A stretch of DNA of 55,418 nucleotides from JAHJDS01 sp964569795. Lineage in GTDB: Bacteria; Desulfobacterota; Desulfarculia; Desulfarculales; JAHJDS01. The stretch covers positions 1 to 55,418 of the forward strand of contig CAZMVB010000028.1 in NCBI GenBank assembly GCA_964569795.1, written 5' to 3'. Shown here piece by piece: positions 1 to 8,549 of this stretch; position 1 is the first letter of the stretch, and the number at the start of each line of letters is the position of its first letter. Position numbers and translations under genes: made by a program. The notes under the pieces were generated by a model. The model made no database searches. It had not been told where the DNA came from and was given only the letters and a program-made list of their open reading frames with translations.

Positions 1-1
1 G

Positions 2-1348
2 GCCTCGGCCCGGGCCGCGGCCTTCCATCGCCGGGCCCGTCCCCGGCCCGGCCCCGGAGTCAGTGATCCCCGGCGGGCCCAGGTCCGCCGCCGCCTGTTT
101 ACGGCCAGCCGGGCCCTGCTGGACGGCCGGCTGGGTCAGGCCCGGACCCTCATCACCCAGACCCTGGAACTAAATCCGGAAAACGCCGCGGCCCAGCGGT
201 TTTTGTTCGAGGTCGTGGCGGCCCAGCGCCGCCTGACCGAGTTTTTGGCGCGGATCCCGGTCCTGCTCAAAAACCACAGGCTGGGCGCCGCCGAAAACCT
301 GGTGGGGCGGGTCCTGAGCCTGGACCGGGCCAACCCCGCGGGCCGGAAACTGGCGGCGCGGATAAGCGACCTGCGGCAAAAGGTGGACGGCTGGCTGGCC
401 CAGGCCAAGGCCGCCCTGGAGCAGGGGCGCTACGGACAGGCCCACCGGCTCTACAACCAGGTCCTGGAGGTCGATCTGGGCCACCCCGAGGCCCGGCGGG
501 GACTGAGGGTCCTCAAGGCCGGCCTCCGCCCGGACGACATCTTCGGCGCCATCAAGACCGACAACCTGGCCCTGCTCAGCGCCGTTCTGTCCGCCTATCC
601 CCAGGCGGTCTCGGCCCGGCTCCGGGCCGGCGGGTCCCGCCTGGACGGCTTCACCCCGCTGCACCTGGTTGCCTGGAAGGGTTCACCCGAGGCGGCCAGG
701 ATCCTGCTGGCCCACGGCGCGGCGGTTACGGCCCGGGTCAAGGGATTCCACTCGTTCACCCCCCTGCACGTGGCCGCGTTCAAGGGGCATCAGGCCGTGA
801 CCCGTCTGCTGGCCGCCCGGGGGGCCGACCTGGCCGCCCGGGACGCCCAGGGCCGGACCGCCCTGGACGTGGCCGTGGACGCCGGGCAGACCCGACTGGC
901 CGCCCTGCTCCGGAAACTGGGCGCGGCCGACACCGGAACGCCCCAGCGGATCATCCATCGCCTGTTCGCCGCGGCCAGGATCGGCGACGTCGAGACCGTC
1001 AAGAGGCTGGCCACGGGCCGGGCCCTGGCCTCGATCAAGTCCAAGTCCCTGGCCGAGATCAAGCGCATCGGCCAGACCTTCCAGGCCGTGGCCGGGGTCC
1101 GGATCGAGGGGGCCAAGGCCTTCGCCCAGGTGGTGTTCGACGTGGCCAAGGTGATGACCGCCCAGGAGCGGAACCAGCTCAAGCGGCAGTTGCCCGCCCT
1201 GCGGCGGATGGCCCGGGCGACCACCGATCCCGCCGCCCGGAAGACCCTCGAGCAGAAGATCGCCGACCTGGAAAAGGGGCTGGTCCGGGTGACCGTCACC
1301 CTCCACAAGGTGGGCGGACGCTGGCTGGTGGCCGATCTCGAGGGCTGA
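2..1348 (+). CDS. TPR/ankyrin-repeat protein, 5' truncated
   Basis: The reading frame is open to the left edge of the window, so the start lies outside. A TTG at 203 is internal and is not a convincing start. The N-terminal part looks like tetratricopeptide-type helical repeats (the pattern GRLGQARTLI...LNPENAAA, then GRYGQAHRLYNQVLEVDLGHPEA). Two or three ankyrin repeats follow (DGFTPLHLVAWKG, SFTPLHVAAFKG, QGRTALDVAVDAG). The last 130 residues are a charged, helical tail with no family I can name. Both repeat types are protein-protein interaction scaffolds, so an adaptor role is likely, but no partner can be read from the sequence. A hairpin followed by seven T residues lies 100 bases downstream. 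The TPR assignment is softer than the ankyrin one. Confidence 0.8.
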   Translation, partial: ASARAAAFHRRARPRPGPGVSDPRRAQVRRRLFTASRALLDGRLGQARTLITQTLELNPENAAAQRFLFEVVAAQRRLTEFLARIPVLLKNHRLGAAENLVGRVLSLDRANPAGRKLAARISDLRQKVDGWLAQAKAALEQGRYGQAHRLYNQVLEVDLGHPEARRGLRVLKAGLRPDDIFGAIKTDNLALLSAVLSAYPQAVSARLRAGGSRLDGFTPLHLVAWKGSPEAARILLAHGAAVTARVKGFHSFTPLHVAAFKGHQAVTRLLAARGADLAARDAQGRTALDVAVDAGQTRLAALLRKLGAADTGTPQRIIHRLFAAARIGDVETVKRLATGRALASIKSKSLAEIKRIGQTFQAVAGVRIEGAKAFAQVVFDVAKVMTAQERNQLKRQLPALRRMARATTDPAARKTLEQKIADLEKGLVRVTVTLHKVGGRWLVADLEG

Positions 1349-1450
1349 TCCGGGATCCCATTCGTCGTTTTGGGCCCGGGATATCACCGACCTCTCGCCG
1401 AATCTCATCAATAATTCGGGTGGGGATCACGCCGTCGCTCGAGCCGCCGT

Positions 1451-1479
1451 CGGCCCGCGCCGCCCCGGCCGCTTTTTTT
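1451..1479 (+). terminator. Rho-independent terminator after the ankyrin gene
   Basis: CGGCC (1451-1455) pairs with GGCCG (1467-1471), followed by C and seven T. It separates the ankyrin gene from the S49 peptidase gene that starts at 1535. Confidence 0.6.
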
Positions 1480-1534
1480 ATTTCCGGTCCCGGCCTCTGG
1501 AGTTACAAGGAAACATTTGAATCAGGAGGGGACC

Positions 1535-2488
1535 ATGGGAGTTCGTTTTATCCGGGCGGGAGCGATCCTGGGAGTGGTGCTCCTGTCAGGCTGCATCACC
1601 GTCAACGTGGACCTGTTCAAGAAACTGGGGCCGCCCACGGAAAAGGTCCTCGCCGGGTCCGGCGAGGCCAAGATCGTCATGGTGGACGTCAGCGGCTTCA
1701 TCAGCAGCACCCCGGGCACCCAGTGGTTGTTCCCCCGCTTCCGACCGCGGCTGGGTCTGGTGGCCCGGCTGCACGAGGAACTGGACCTGGCGGCCAAGGA
1801 CCCGCAGGTCAAGGGGCTGCTGGTCCGGATCATGTCGCCGGGCGGCTCGATCACCGGCTCGGACATCATCTTTCACCTGATCCGCCAGTTCAAGCGCCGG
1901 AAAAAGGTGCCGGTGGTGGCCTGCCTGGTCAGCCTGGCCACCTCGGGCGGCTACTACGTCGCCCTGGCCGCGGACGAGATCTACGCCCTGCCCACGACCG
2001 TCACCGGGTCCATCGGCGTGATCCTGGTCAAGCTCAACCTGGCCGGCCTGCTCCACAAACTGGGCATCCGGAACGAGACCTACGTCTCGGGACCCAACAA
2101 GGACATGTTCTCCCAGCTCAAGGCCGACACGCCGGCCCAGCGGAAGATCATCAACGGCCTGGTCAAGGAGATGTACGCCCGGTTCATCGGTCTGGTCGCC
2201 CGGCGGCGGCACCTGCCGGTGGCCAAGGTCCGGCGTCTGGCCGACGGCCGGATCTACCTGGCGCCCCAGGCCCTGAAGCTGAGGCTGATCGACAAGCTGG
2301 GCTACCTCGAGGACGCCGTGGCCCGGATCAAGGCCCTGGCCAAGGTCAAGGACGCCCGGGTGGTCATCTACAGCCGGCCGGGCGAGTACCGGGAGAACAT
2401 CTACGCCATGAGTCCCTGGCGGGGCTCAATTCTTGGCCCGTCGCTTCCGGGTACGGGCGGCCTTACGCCCCTGCTCCTCGCCCGCTAG
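1535..2488 (+). CDS. S49-family signal peptide peptidase-like lipoprotein (SppA type)
   Basis: Predicted lipid-anchored serine protease of family S49, which cleaves signal peptides and other membrane-associated peptides. The protein is 317 aa, close to the short SppA form. The start is the ATG at 1535, behind AGGAGGGG; an upstream in-frame TTG at 1517 has no ribosome site. A hydrophobic N-terminus ends in the lipobox LLSGC, so the mature protein should be tethered by Cys20. The SPGG turn, the nucleophile-bearing TSGGYYVA and the following TGSIGV are all present. The usual NSPGG is MSPGG here. Its 3' end overlaps the convergent response-regulator gene by 63 bases. Function as a protease is well supported; the substrate is not. 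Confidence 0.85.
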   Translation: MGVRFIRAGAILGVVLLSGCITVNVDLFKKLGPPTEKVLAGSGEAKIVMVDVSGFISSTPGTQWLFPRFRPRLGLVARLHEELDLAAKDPQVKGLLVRIMSPGGSITGSDIIFHLIRQFKRRKKVPVVACLVSLATSGGYYVALAADEIYALPTTVTGSIGVILVKLNLAGLLHKLGIRNETYVSGPNKDMFSQLKADTPAQRKIINGLVKEMYARFIGLVARRRHLPVAKVRRLADGRIYLAPQALKLRLIDKLGYLEDAVARIKALAKVKDARVVIYSRPGEYRENIYAMSPWRGSILGPSLPGTGGLTPLLLAR

Positions 2489-3856
2489 GCTGCTTTTCTT
2501 GGGGACCTCGATCTTCAGGGCCTTGATCTTGCGGTGGAGGTGGCTGCGCTCCATGCCGATGGCCTCGGCGGTGAGACTGACGTTGCCCTCGAACTCCTCG
2601 AGTTTTCCGAGCAGGTAGGCCCGCTCGAACTCGCTCTTGGCCTCCCGGTAGGGCTTGGCCAGGACCCGGGTCAGCCCCGGGGCCTGGTCACGCTCCGGGA
2701 CCAGGTGGCCGGGCAGGTGTTGGGGACCGATCACCTCGGACGGGGTGAGGATGGCCAGTCGTTCGATCAGATTCTTCAGCTCCCGGACGTTGCCCGGCCA
2801 GGCGTAGGCCCTCAGCGCCGCCATGGCCTCGTCGGTGACCTGCTTGTGGGGCCCGGCCGTGCGCCGCGAGAAGTTCTCCAGGAACTCGGCGATCAGTTCC
2901 GGGACGTCATCGACCCGATCCCGGAGCGGCGGGACGTGGATCGGGATGACGTTGAGCCGGAAGTAAAGGTCCTCCCGGAAGTTTTCCCGCTTGATCTCGG
3001 CCTCGAGGTCCTTGTTGGTCGCGGCCAGGACCCGGACGTCCACCTTGATCGTCCGGGCCCCGCCGACGCGCTCGAACTTCTGCTCCTCGAGGATCCTGAG
3101 GACCTTGGCCTGGGTCTTGAGGCTCATGTCCCCGATCTCGTCCAGGAAGATGGTCCCCTGGTGGGCCAGGTCGAACTTGCCCCGGCGCTGGGCCGAGGCC
3201 CCGGTGAAGGCCCCCTTCTCGTGGCCGAACAGTTCGGACTCGATCAGCTCCTCGGGAATGGCGGCGCAGTTGACCACGATCAGCGGTTTGTCCTGGCGCT
3301 GGCTCCGGCGGTGGATGGCGTGGGCCACCAGTTCCTTGCCGGTGCCGTTCTCGCCGGTGATCAGGACGTAGGCGTCGGTCGGGGCGACGATCTCGATCTG
3401 GGCCTTGAGTTCATCGATGGCCGCCGAGTGTCCGGTGATCTCGGGGACCTTGACCGTCTGGGTCTTGAGGACGGTGACCTCCTCGGCCAGGTCGTGGATC
3501 TTCAGGGCGTTGTCGATGGTCACCAAGGTCTTGTCCAGGGAGAGCGGCTTTTCCAGGAAATCGAAGGCCCCCAGGCGGGTGGCCTTGACCGCGGTCTCGA
3601 TGGTGCCGTGCCCCGAGATCATGATCACCTGGAGGTAGGGGTGTTCGGCCTTGATCCGCTTGAGGGTCTCGATGCCGTCCAGGTCGGGCATCCAGATGTC
3701 GAGCAGGACCAGGTCGGGCGGGTCCTCGGCCAGCCGGGCCAGGCCCTCGGTCCCCGAGGCCGCGGTCGAGACCTGATAGCCCTCGTCGGTCAGGCTCCCG
3801 CCCAGGGACTGGAGGATGGCTTGTTCGTCGTCGATGACCAGGATGTGTTTGGCCAT
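2426..3856 (-). CDS. ntrX: NtrX-type sigma-54-dependent response regulator
   Basis: Second half of a two-component system with the kinase gene 22 bases upstream. The protein is 476 aa. A receiver domain spans about 1-115 with phospho-acceptor Asp53 and Lys103. An AAA+ domain follows with Walker A GENGTGKE at 168-175, GAFTGA at 215-220 and Walker B TIFLDE at 235-240. GAFTGA is the loop that contacts sigma-54, so this regulator should be able to open sigma-54 promoters. A Fis-type helix-turn-helix lies near 420-445 (GNVSLTAEAIGMERSHLHRK), followed by a basic tail. NtrYX pairs regulate nitrogen, redox or envelope genes in other proteobacteria. A sigma-54 promoter lies at the head of this same operon, upstream of lpxC. 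NtrC-type alternatives are possible, but the four-TM kinase partner favours NtrX. Confidence 0.88.
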   Translation of the reverse strand: MAKHILVIDDEQAILQSLGGSLTDEGYQVSTAASGTEGLARLAEDPPDLVLLDIWMPDLDGIETLKRIKAEHPYLQVIMISGHGTIETAVKATRLGAFDFLEKPLSLDKTLVTIDNALKIHDLAEEVTVLKTQTVKVPEITGHSAAIDELKAQIEIVAPTDAYVLITGENGTGKELVAHAIHRRSQRQDKPLIVVNCAAIPEELIESELFGHEKGAFTGASAQRRGKFDLAHQGTIFLDEIGDMSLKTQAKVLRILEEQKFERVGGARTIKVDVRVLAATNKDLEAEIKRENFREDLYFRLNVIPIHVPPLRDRVDDVPELIAEFLENFSRRTAGPHKQVTDEAMAALRAYAWPGNVRELKNLIERLAILTPSEVIGPQHLPGHLVPERDQAPGLTRVLAKPYREAKSEFERAYLLGKLEEFEGNVSLTAEAIGMERSHLHRKIKALKIEVPKKSSLAGEEQGRKAARTRKRRAKN

Positions 3857-3878
3857 AACCGAGTGTCCCCGCGGCCGG

Positions 3879-6221
3879 TCAGGAGGCGGCCCTGGTGCCG
3901 GTGCGCACCGGAAGTTCGATGGAGAAGACGGTCCCCCGCGGCTTGTTGTCCCGGACCCGGAGGTAGCCGTTGTGGTCGCTGACGATGGCCGAGACGATGG
4001 CCAGCCCCAGCCCGGTGCCGCCCTTCTTGGTCGAGAAGTAGGGCTCGAACAGGTGGGCCTTGTCCTCGGGCGGGATGCCCGGGCCGTCGTCGGCCACCTC
4101 GAGGCGGACCGTGTCCAGGGCCGGATCGTGGCTCAGCCGGACGTCCACCCGGCCCCGGCCCTCCAGGGCGTCCACGGCGTTGTCGAACAGGTTGATCAGC
4201 ACCCGTTTCATCTGGTCCCGGTCCAGGTTCACCATCGGGATCGAATTCTCGGGCTCGAGGCCGAAAACCACCCCCGGGTGGGCCGCCTGATACAGGGTGA
4301 TCGTCTCCCGGACCAGGTCGGCCAACTGGGACGGCTGGGGACTGATGGCCGGCAGCCGGGCGAAATTCGAGAACTCGTTGACCAGGGTCTTCAGTTCGTC
4401 GGTCTGGGCGATGATGGTCTGGATGCACTCGTCAAAGGTGTCCGCGTCGTCGCTGATCCGGTCGCCGTATTTGCGCTTGAGGCGCTGGGCCGAGAGCTTG
4501 ATCGGGGTCAAGGGGTTCTTGACCTCGTGGGCGATGCGGCGGGCCACCTCGCGCCAGGCGGCCATGCGCTGGGCCCGGACGATGTGGGTCGTGTCGTCGA
4601 AGACGATGACCAGTCCCAGGTCCCGGCCCGACTCGTCGGCCACGCGGCTCAGGTTGACCAGCAGGGTCAGGCCGCCCTCGGGTCCGGGCAGATTGACCGT
4701 CCTTTCCAGGGCGCCCTGGCGCGTCAGGGCCGGATCGGACACCAGGTCCTCGAACACGGCCCAGTGCTCGGCCGACAGGACCTCGGCAAAGGGCCGGTCC
4801 AGGACCAGCTCGGCCTTGAGCCCCAGGATCTGTTCGGCCGAGGTGTTGATGGTCCCGATGCGGCCCGCCGGATCGAGCGAGACCACGCCGGCGGCCACGT
4901 TGCGCAGGACGATCTCCATGTAGCTCCGGCGCTGATCCAGTTCCAGGTTCTTGGCCCGCAGCTCCTCGTTGGTCGAGGTCAGCATCTCCTTGGACGTTTT
5001 GAGGTCCCCGGTCATCTGGTTGAACGAGTCCACCAGGACCCCGATCTCGCCTGAGACCTTGAGGTCGATTTTGAAGTCGTAGTCGCCCTCGGCCACCCGC
5101 TTGGTGCCCTCGCCCAGCTTCTGGAGGGGCACGGTCAGGCCCTTGGCCATGAAGAAGCCGAACCAGGTGGCCCCGAACAGGGTCAGCAGGGTCACCAGGG
5201 ACAGGGTGATATAGTGACTGATCTTGATCGGGCCCTTGAGGGTCTTGAGCTGGCCGTAACCGGTCTGTCCCCGGCGGACGTCGTCCAGCTTGGCCACGAT
5301 TTGGGTGGTGAAGACGGTGCTGACCACCAGCACGGCCGCCGGGTGATTGTCCGGCCCCATGATCGGCACCACGGCGCTCAGGAAGTCGCCGGTGGGCGCG
5401 GCCTGGAGGTGGGGCGGGGGCGGGTGCCCGCCCGGCCGGGCGGCCTGGGCGATGAGGTAGTCGGGAAACGAGGCCAGGTGGCGGATATGGATGCCCGAGG
5501 CCGTGGCGTGGGCCATCAGGTGGCCGTCGGTCGAGTAGAGCTGGACCCCGTCCAGGTTGTAGAGGTCCCGCTGCCGTTCCAGGGCCGCCGCCAGGGTCCA
5601 GGCCAGGACCAGGCCCTCCGGCCGGAACAGGTACGCCAGGCCCGGCGCCCCCCCGGACAGGTCCTCGTGGACCAGCCGCCCCCTCAGTTCCGGATCGGAC
5701 GGCACCAGGGGGCCGATCCGCCGGCCGATCTTGTGGCCGATCTCGGTCAACTGGGTCCCCATCCGACCGGTCAGGGCCTGGTTGACCTCGACGGCGTTGG
5801 CCAGCGAGCGCTCGATCCGGACCGAGAACCAGTACTCCACCGAGGTGGTGATGAACTGGGCCGAGACGAAGAACAACAGGATCGTCGGCACCAGGGACAG
5901 GGTGATGAAGGCCACCACCAGCTTGGTCTTGAGCCTCGCCCCCAGGATCTTGCGCCGCCGCTCGAAGATGAGCTTGACCAGGTTCCGCAGCACCAGGAAC
6001 AAAAGCAGCAGGATCAGGATGGCGTTGAGGTTGATCAGGCCGAAGACCAGGATCGAACTGGTGATGGGCAGATCGCTCTTGAGGTGGACGACCTGGGTGG
6101 CGATCACGGTCAGGACCACGATCAGGGCCAGGGTCAAAAGGATGATGATCCCTTCCCGGCGCCGTCGCTTGCGTTCCTTGATCTCCTCCCGCGACAGAAT
6201 TTTTTTCGCTTTTCGGGCCAT
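3879..6221 (-). CDS. ntrY: NtrY-type membrane sensor histidine kinase
   Basis: Sensor kinase for the adjacent regulator, 780 aa. The start is the ATG at 6221, preceded by AGAGGA on the minus strand; a longer frame to 6338 has no ribosome site. Three transmembrane segments fall in the first 120 residues, followed by a roughly 220-residue extracytoplasmic region and a fourth segment ending in FFMAKGLTVPL. HAMP comes next (GEGTKRVAEGDYDFKI), then a PAS domain, the H-box RRIAHEVKNPLTPIKL with the phosphorylated His, and an HATPase domain with N (LINLFDNAVDA), G1 (DDGPGI) and G2 (GGTGLGLAI) boxes. This architecture is typical of NtrY. It is likely cotranscribed with lpxC upstream and ntrX downstream; the lpxC-ntrY gap is 280 bases and contains a tandem repeat. 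Confidence 0.88.
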   Translation of the reverse strand: MARKAKKILSREEIKERKRRRREGIIILLTLALIVVLTVIATQVVHLKSDLPITSSILVFGLINLNAILILLLLFLVLRNLVKLIFERRRKILGARLKTKLVVAFITLSLVPTILLFFVSAQFITTSVEYWFSVRIERSLANAVEVNQALTGRMGTQLTEIGHKIGRRIGPLVPSDPELRGRLVHEDLSGGAPGLAYLFRPEGLVLAWTLAAALERQRDLYNLDGVQLYSTDGHLMAHATASGIHIRHLASFPDYLIAQAARPGGHPPPPHLQAAPTGDFLSAVVPIMGPDNHPAAVLVVSTVFTTQIVAKLDDVRRGQTGYGQLKTLKGPIKISHYITLSLVTLLTLFGATWFGFFMAKGLTVPLQKLGEGTKRVAEGDYDFKIDLKVSGEIGVLVDSFNQMTGDLKTSKEMLTSTNEELRAKNLELDQRRSYMEIVLRNVAAGVVSLDPAGRIGTINTSAEQILGLKAELVLDRPFAEVLSAEHWAVFEDLVSDPALTRQGALERTVNLPGPEGGLTLLVNLSRVADESGRDLGLVIVFDDTTHIVRAQRMAAWREVARRIAHEVKNPLTPIKLSAQRLKRKYGDRISDDADTFDECIQTIIAQTDELKTLVNEFSNFARLPAISPQPSQLADLVRETITLYQAAHPGVVFGLEPENSIPMVNLDRDQMKRVLINLFDNAVDALEGRGRVDVRLSHDPALDTVRLEVADDGPGIPPEDKAHLFEPYFSTKKGGTGLGLAIVSAIVSDHNGYLRVRDNKPRGTVFSIELPVRTGTRAAS

Positions 6222-6330
6222 GGTCTTGTCCTCTGGCCCGAGTGTAGGCCATTTGCGGCGGCCTTGGCAAGCCCGCCCCGCGCCGGGACGGGTCAATTCA
6301 ATGAAGGTCGTTCTCGAGGCCCAATTGTCG

Positions 6331-6475
6331 GGGTTCAAATATGGAGGCGGGACATTGGTAAATTTATTGACGGTACGTCACCGTGTCCCGATCACACGGG
6401 TTCAATTCGAGTTCCGGGTTGCCGGCAAATTTATTGACGGCAGGTCGCCGTGTCCCCATCGCCCGGGTTCAAATC
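6331..6475. repeat. 67-bp-period imperfect tandem repeat
   Basis: The word GGGTTCAA(A/T)T starts at 6331, 6398 and 6465, exactly 67 bases apart each time. AAATTTATTGACGG starts at 6360 and 6427, also 67 apart, each followed by a CCGTGTCCC block. That gives a little over two copies in the lpxC-ntrY gap. On the minus strand the unit reads GGGGACACGG...CCGTCAATAAATTT, which resembles dispersed intergenic repeats of deltaproteobacterial genomes. That resemblance is from memory only. Confidence 0.8.
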
Positions 6476-6501
6476 AAATGAAGCAGTCCTGATAGAGGCC
6501 G

Positions 6502-7419
6502 CTAGGCGGCAGACAACCCGAAGATGGGCACCTGGACCTGATAGTCCCGGGCCTCCTCGGCCGAACTCAGGACGGCCTCCACGACGTGGGGCGATTTGTG
6601 GAGGAGGTCGGCCACGCGGTGGTGCAGGGCGTGGCCGGACTTGTAGATCTCGAAGTGCCCGATGACCGGCCGGCCCAGCAGGGCCAGATCGCCGATGAAG
6701 TCCAGGACCTTGTGGCGGACGAATTCATCCCGGTACCTGAGCCCGTCGCCGTTCAAGACCTTGTCCGGTCCGACGACCACGGCGTTGTCCAGGGAGCCGC
6801 CCCGGGCCAGGCCGTTGGCCTTGAGGGCCTCGACCTCCTCGAGGAAACCGAAGGTCCGGGCCGGACCGATGTCGCGGACAAAGGTCTGGTCCGAGAAGGT
6901 CAGGTCAATGGACTGGGTGCTGATCACCGGGTGCTCGTAGTCGATGGTGCAGCTGAAGCGGAGCCTGTCCGCAGGCGCGATCCGGACGTATCGATCGCCG
7001 TCGATCACGCTCAGGGGCCGGCGGACCAGCAGGAAACGCCGGGGACGGGCCTGGGCCAGGGATCCGGCCTGGCGGAGGAGTTCCACGAATTGGGCGGCCG
7101 AGCCGTCCATGGCCGGGACCTCGGGGCCGTCGATAAGGATCCGGGCGTTGTCGATGCCCGTGCCGGCCAGGGCGGCCAGCAGGTGCTCGACGGTCGAGAC
7201 GGCGGCCCCGTTTCGGCCGATGGTCGTGGACAGCAGGTTGCTGACCACGTACTCGGTCCTGGCCGGGACGGCCGGCTGGTCGGGCAGATCGGTCCGGACA
7301 AAAATGATGCCCTCGTCCGCCTCGGCCGGGCAGATGGTCAACTGGCCGCTTTGGCCGGTGTGCAGTCCGATTCCAGAGCAGGTGACGCTACGAGAAACGG
7401 TGCGCTGGAGATAATCCAT
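6502..7419 (-). CDS. lpxC: UDP-3-O-acyl-N-acetylglucosamine deacetylase
   Basis: Zinc amidase that carries out the committed step of lipid A synthesis, removing acetate from UDP-3-O-acyl-GlcNAc in the cytoplasm. The 305 aa length matches the family. The zinc ligands are visible as VEHLLAAL (first His), HKVLD (second His and Asp) and the base-type His in SGHALHH. The start ATG at 7419 begins MDYLQRTV, as is usual for LpxC. It heads a minus-strand group lpxC-ntrY-ntrX. A TGGCAC-N5-TTGC sigma-54 promoter lies about 165 bases upstream, which is unusual for an lpxC gene. LpxC places the host firmly among Gram-negative bacteria. Confidence 0.96.
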   Translation of the reverse strand: MDYLQRTVSRSVTCSGIGLHTGQSGQLTICPAEADEGIIFVRTDLPDQPAVPARTEYVVSNLLSTTIGRNGAAVSTVEHLLAALAGTGIDNARILIDGPEVPAMDGSAAQFVELLRQAGSLAQARPRRFLLVRRPLSVIDGDRYVRIAPADRLRFSCTIDYEHPVISTQSIDLTFSDQTFVRDIGPARTFGFLEEVEALKANGLARGGSLDNAVVVGPDKVLNGDGLRYRDEFVRHKVLDFIGDLALLGRPVIGHFEIYKSGHALHHRVADLLHKSPHVVEAVLSSAEEARDYQVQVPIFGLSAA

Positions 7420-7579
7420 TTCAACTCCGCTGGAAGTGAGACCAGTTTAGCTCAATCAAGGTCCTTGGCGTCAAACGGTTGAGGCCTTCCCGGTCAGGTG
7501 GCGCCCGGTCTTCACAGGCCTCGATTCAAACGCGAATATGCAGTCGTCTCTATCCTGTCAGGGATATCCCCCCAGCAAA

Positions 7580-7594
7580 GCAAGAGAGGTGCCA
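7580..7594 (-). promoter_or_regulatory. sigma-54 (-24/-12) promoter upstream of lpxC
   Basis: The minus strand reads TGGCACCTCTCTTGCT, which matches the sigma-54 consensus TGGCAC-N5-TTGCW at every core base with the correct 11-base GG-to-GC spacing. Transcription would start near 7568 and read into lpxC after a leader of about 150 bases. The rest of the 332-base gap 7420-7751 holds the dyads listed next and two small hairpins at 7705-7720 and 7734-7751; I see no gene in it. Confidence 0.75.
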
Positions 7595-7618
7595 GGGGCC
7601 CGGTGCCGGGCGGGCTGG

Positions 7619-7653
7619 GGTAATTTTACCTTTAAATTAATATGATATATCAT
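7619..7653. promoter_or_regulatory. candidate activator sites (two dyads) for the sigma-54 promoter
   Basis: An AT-rich island in GC-rich DNA carries GGTAA-TT-TTACC (7619-7630) and the perfect 12-base palindrome ATGATATATCAT (7642-7653). Their centres lie about 55 and 80 bases upstream of the predicted start, which is a plausible place for an enhancer-binding protein. Binding by NtrX is inference. Confidence 0.4.
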
Positions 7654-7751
7654 GTCGGCCCGGTCCTCGGGCCGTGGTGGCCGCCTCGGGCCGGTCAACC
7701 GGTGTGTGCTTTGGAGCACATAACCCGGGGAGGTGTGTTGGAAAAAACACA

Positions 7752-8327
7752 TCAATCGTCCAGCCACCGGGCCGCCTCCTGGGGGGTATTCAGGTTGATG
7801 AACGATTCCTCCTCTGGATCCAGGGCCGCTATTTCCGCGGCGGGCACCACCCGGCAGGGCGACAGCCGCCACAGGGCCGCCATCCGCCGCTCGCCGGACG
7901 AGAGCATGTCCTGGATGACCGGGGCCAGTCCCGGCGGATAGACCGCCGGGAAGGGCCGGGGCCGGTCGTCCTCGCCGGCCAGGATGATCCGGGACCGGCC
8001 GGCCTGTTCCGCGGCCAGACGGGCCAGCACGGCCGGCCGCAGAAAGGGGGTGTCGCAGGCCACCACCAGGAGCCGGGCGCCGGGCCAGAGCACCGCCGCG
8101 GTGAGCAGGCCGCCCAGGGGACCCAGATCAGGGACCAGATCGGCCGCCACCAGGCACGGCAGGTCGGCGTAGTCCCCCGGTCGATCGGTGACCACCACCA
8201 CCCCGGGACAGACCTGGACCAGGCTGTCGTGGACCCGCCGGATCAGGTCGGTCCCGCCGACTCTCAACCGGGCCTTGGGCCGTCCCATGCGAAGGGACCG
8301 CCCGCCCGCCAGGATCACGCCCTTCAT
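7752..8327 (-). CDS. mobA: molybdenum cofactor guanylyltransferase
   Basis: Transfers GMP from GTP to molybdopterin to give the MGD form of the cofactor used by the DMSO reductase family, in the cytoplasm. The 191 aa product has the nucleotidyltransferase signature LAGGRSLRMGRPKARL at the N-terminus, a DLGPLGGL segment and the acidic turn CDTPF. I chose the ATG at 8327. A GTG at 8342 is possible, but GGAGG lies only one base before it, too close to act as its ribosome site. It stands alone between the lpxC promoter region and the divergent mltA. Its presence implies molybdo- or tungsto-enzymes elsewhere in the genome. Confidence 0.9.
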   Translation of the reverse strand: MKGVILAGGRSLRMGRPKARLRVGGTDLIRRVHDSLVQVCPGVVVVTDRPGDYADLPCLVAADLVPDLGPLGGLLTAAVLWPGARLLVVACDTPFLRPAVLARLAAEQAGRSRIILAGEDDRPRPFPAVYPPGLAPVIQDMLSSGERRMAALWRLSPCRVVPAAEIAALDPEEESFINLNTPQEAARWLDD

Positions 8328-8479
8328 CTCGTATCCGCTCACGCCTCCACCTGCCCCCGGCCGTCCCCCGGGGAAGTCCCGGCCGGCGGCCGATCGTTTT
8401 CCGACACGGGATCATCTTATCCCAGAGGCGCGGCCGGGTAAAGCCGCGGCCCGGGTCTGCGGCGGCCGGCCGTTCCCTG

Positions 8480-8508
8480 GTTGACCCTGGCCTGAATATG
8501 CTGTATTT
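8480..8508 (+). promoter_or_regulatory. sigma-70-type promoter for mltA
   Basis: TTGACC (8480-8485), a 17-base spacer, then TATTTT (8503-8508), about 40 bases before the mltA start. Confidence 0.55.
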
Positions 8509-8549
8509 TTTTAAATAGTTAGCCAGAGAACCAAATCCGAGGGGAGGGG

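Noticed and set aside
1420..2526. Long alternative frames on both strands across the GC-rich genes, such as a 368-codon frame over the S49 gene
   Set aside because: They are shadows of real genes caused by high GC: rich in Pro, Gly and Arg, without ribosome sites, and without recognisable domains.
6461..6480. tRNA T-arm (GGTTCAAATC) suggesting a tRNA gene or attachment site
   Set aside because: No acceptor, D or anticodon arm can be formed around it, and the same word recurs as part of a 67-base tandem repeat.
7705..7751. Two hairpins (TGTGCT/AGCACA and TGTGTT/AACACA) as terminators of mobA
   Set aside because: Stems are only six bases, neither is followed by a T run on the minus strand, so a terminator call is not supported.
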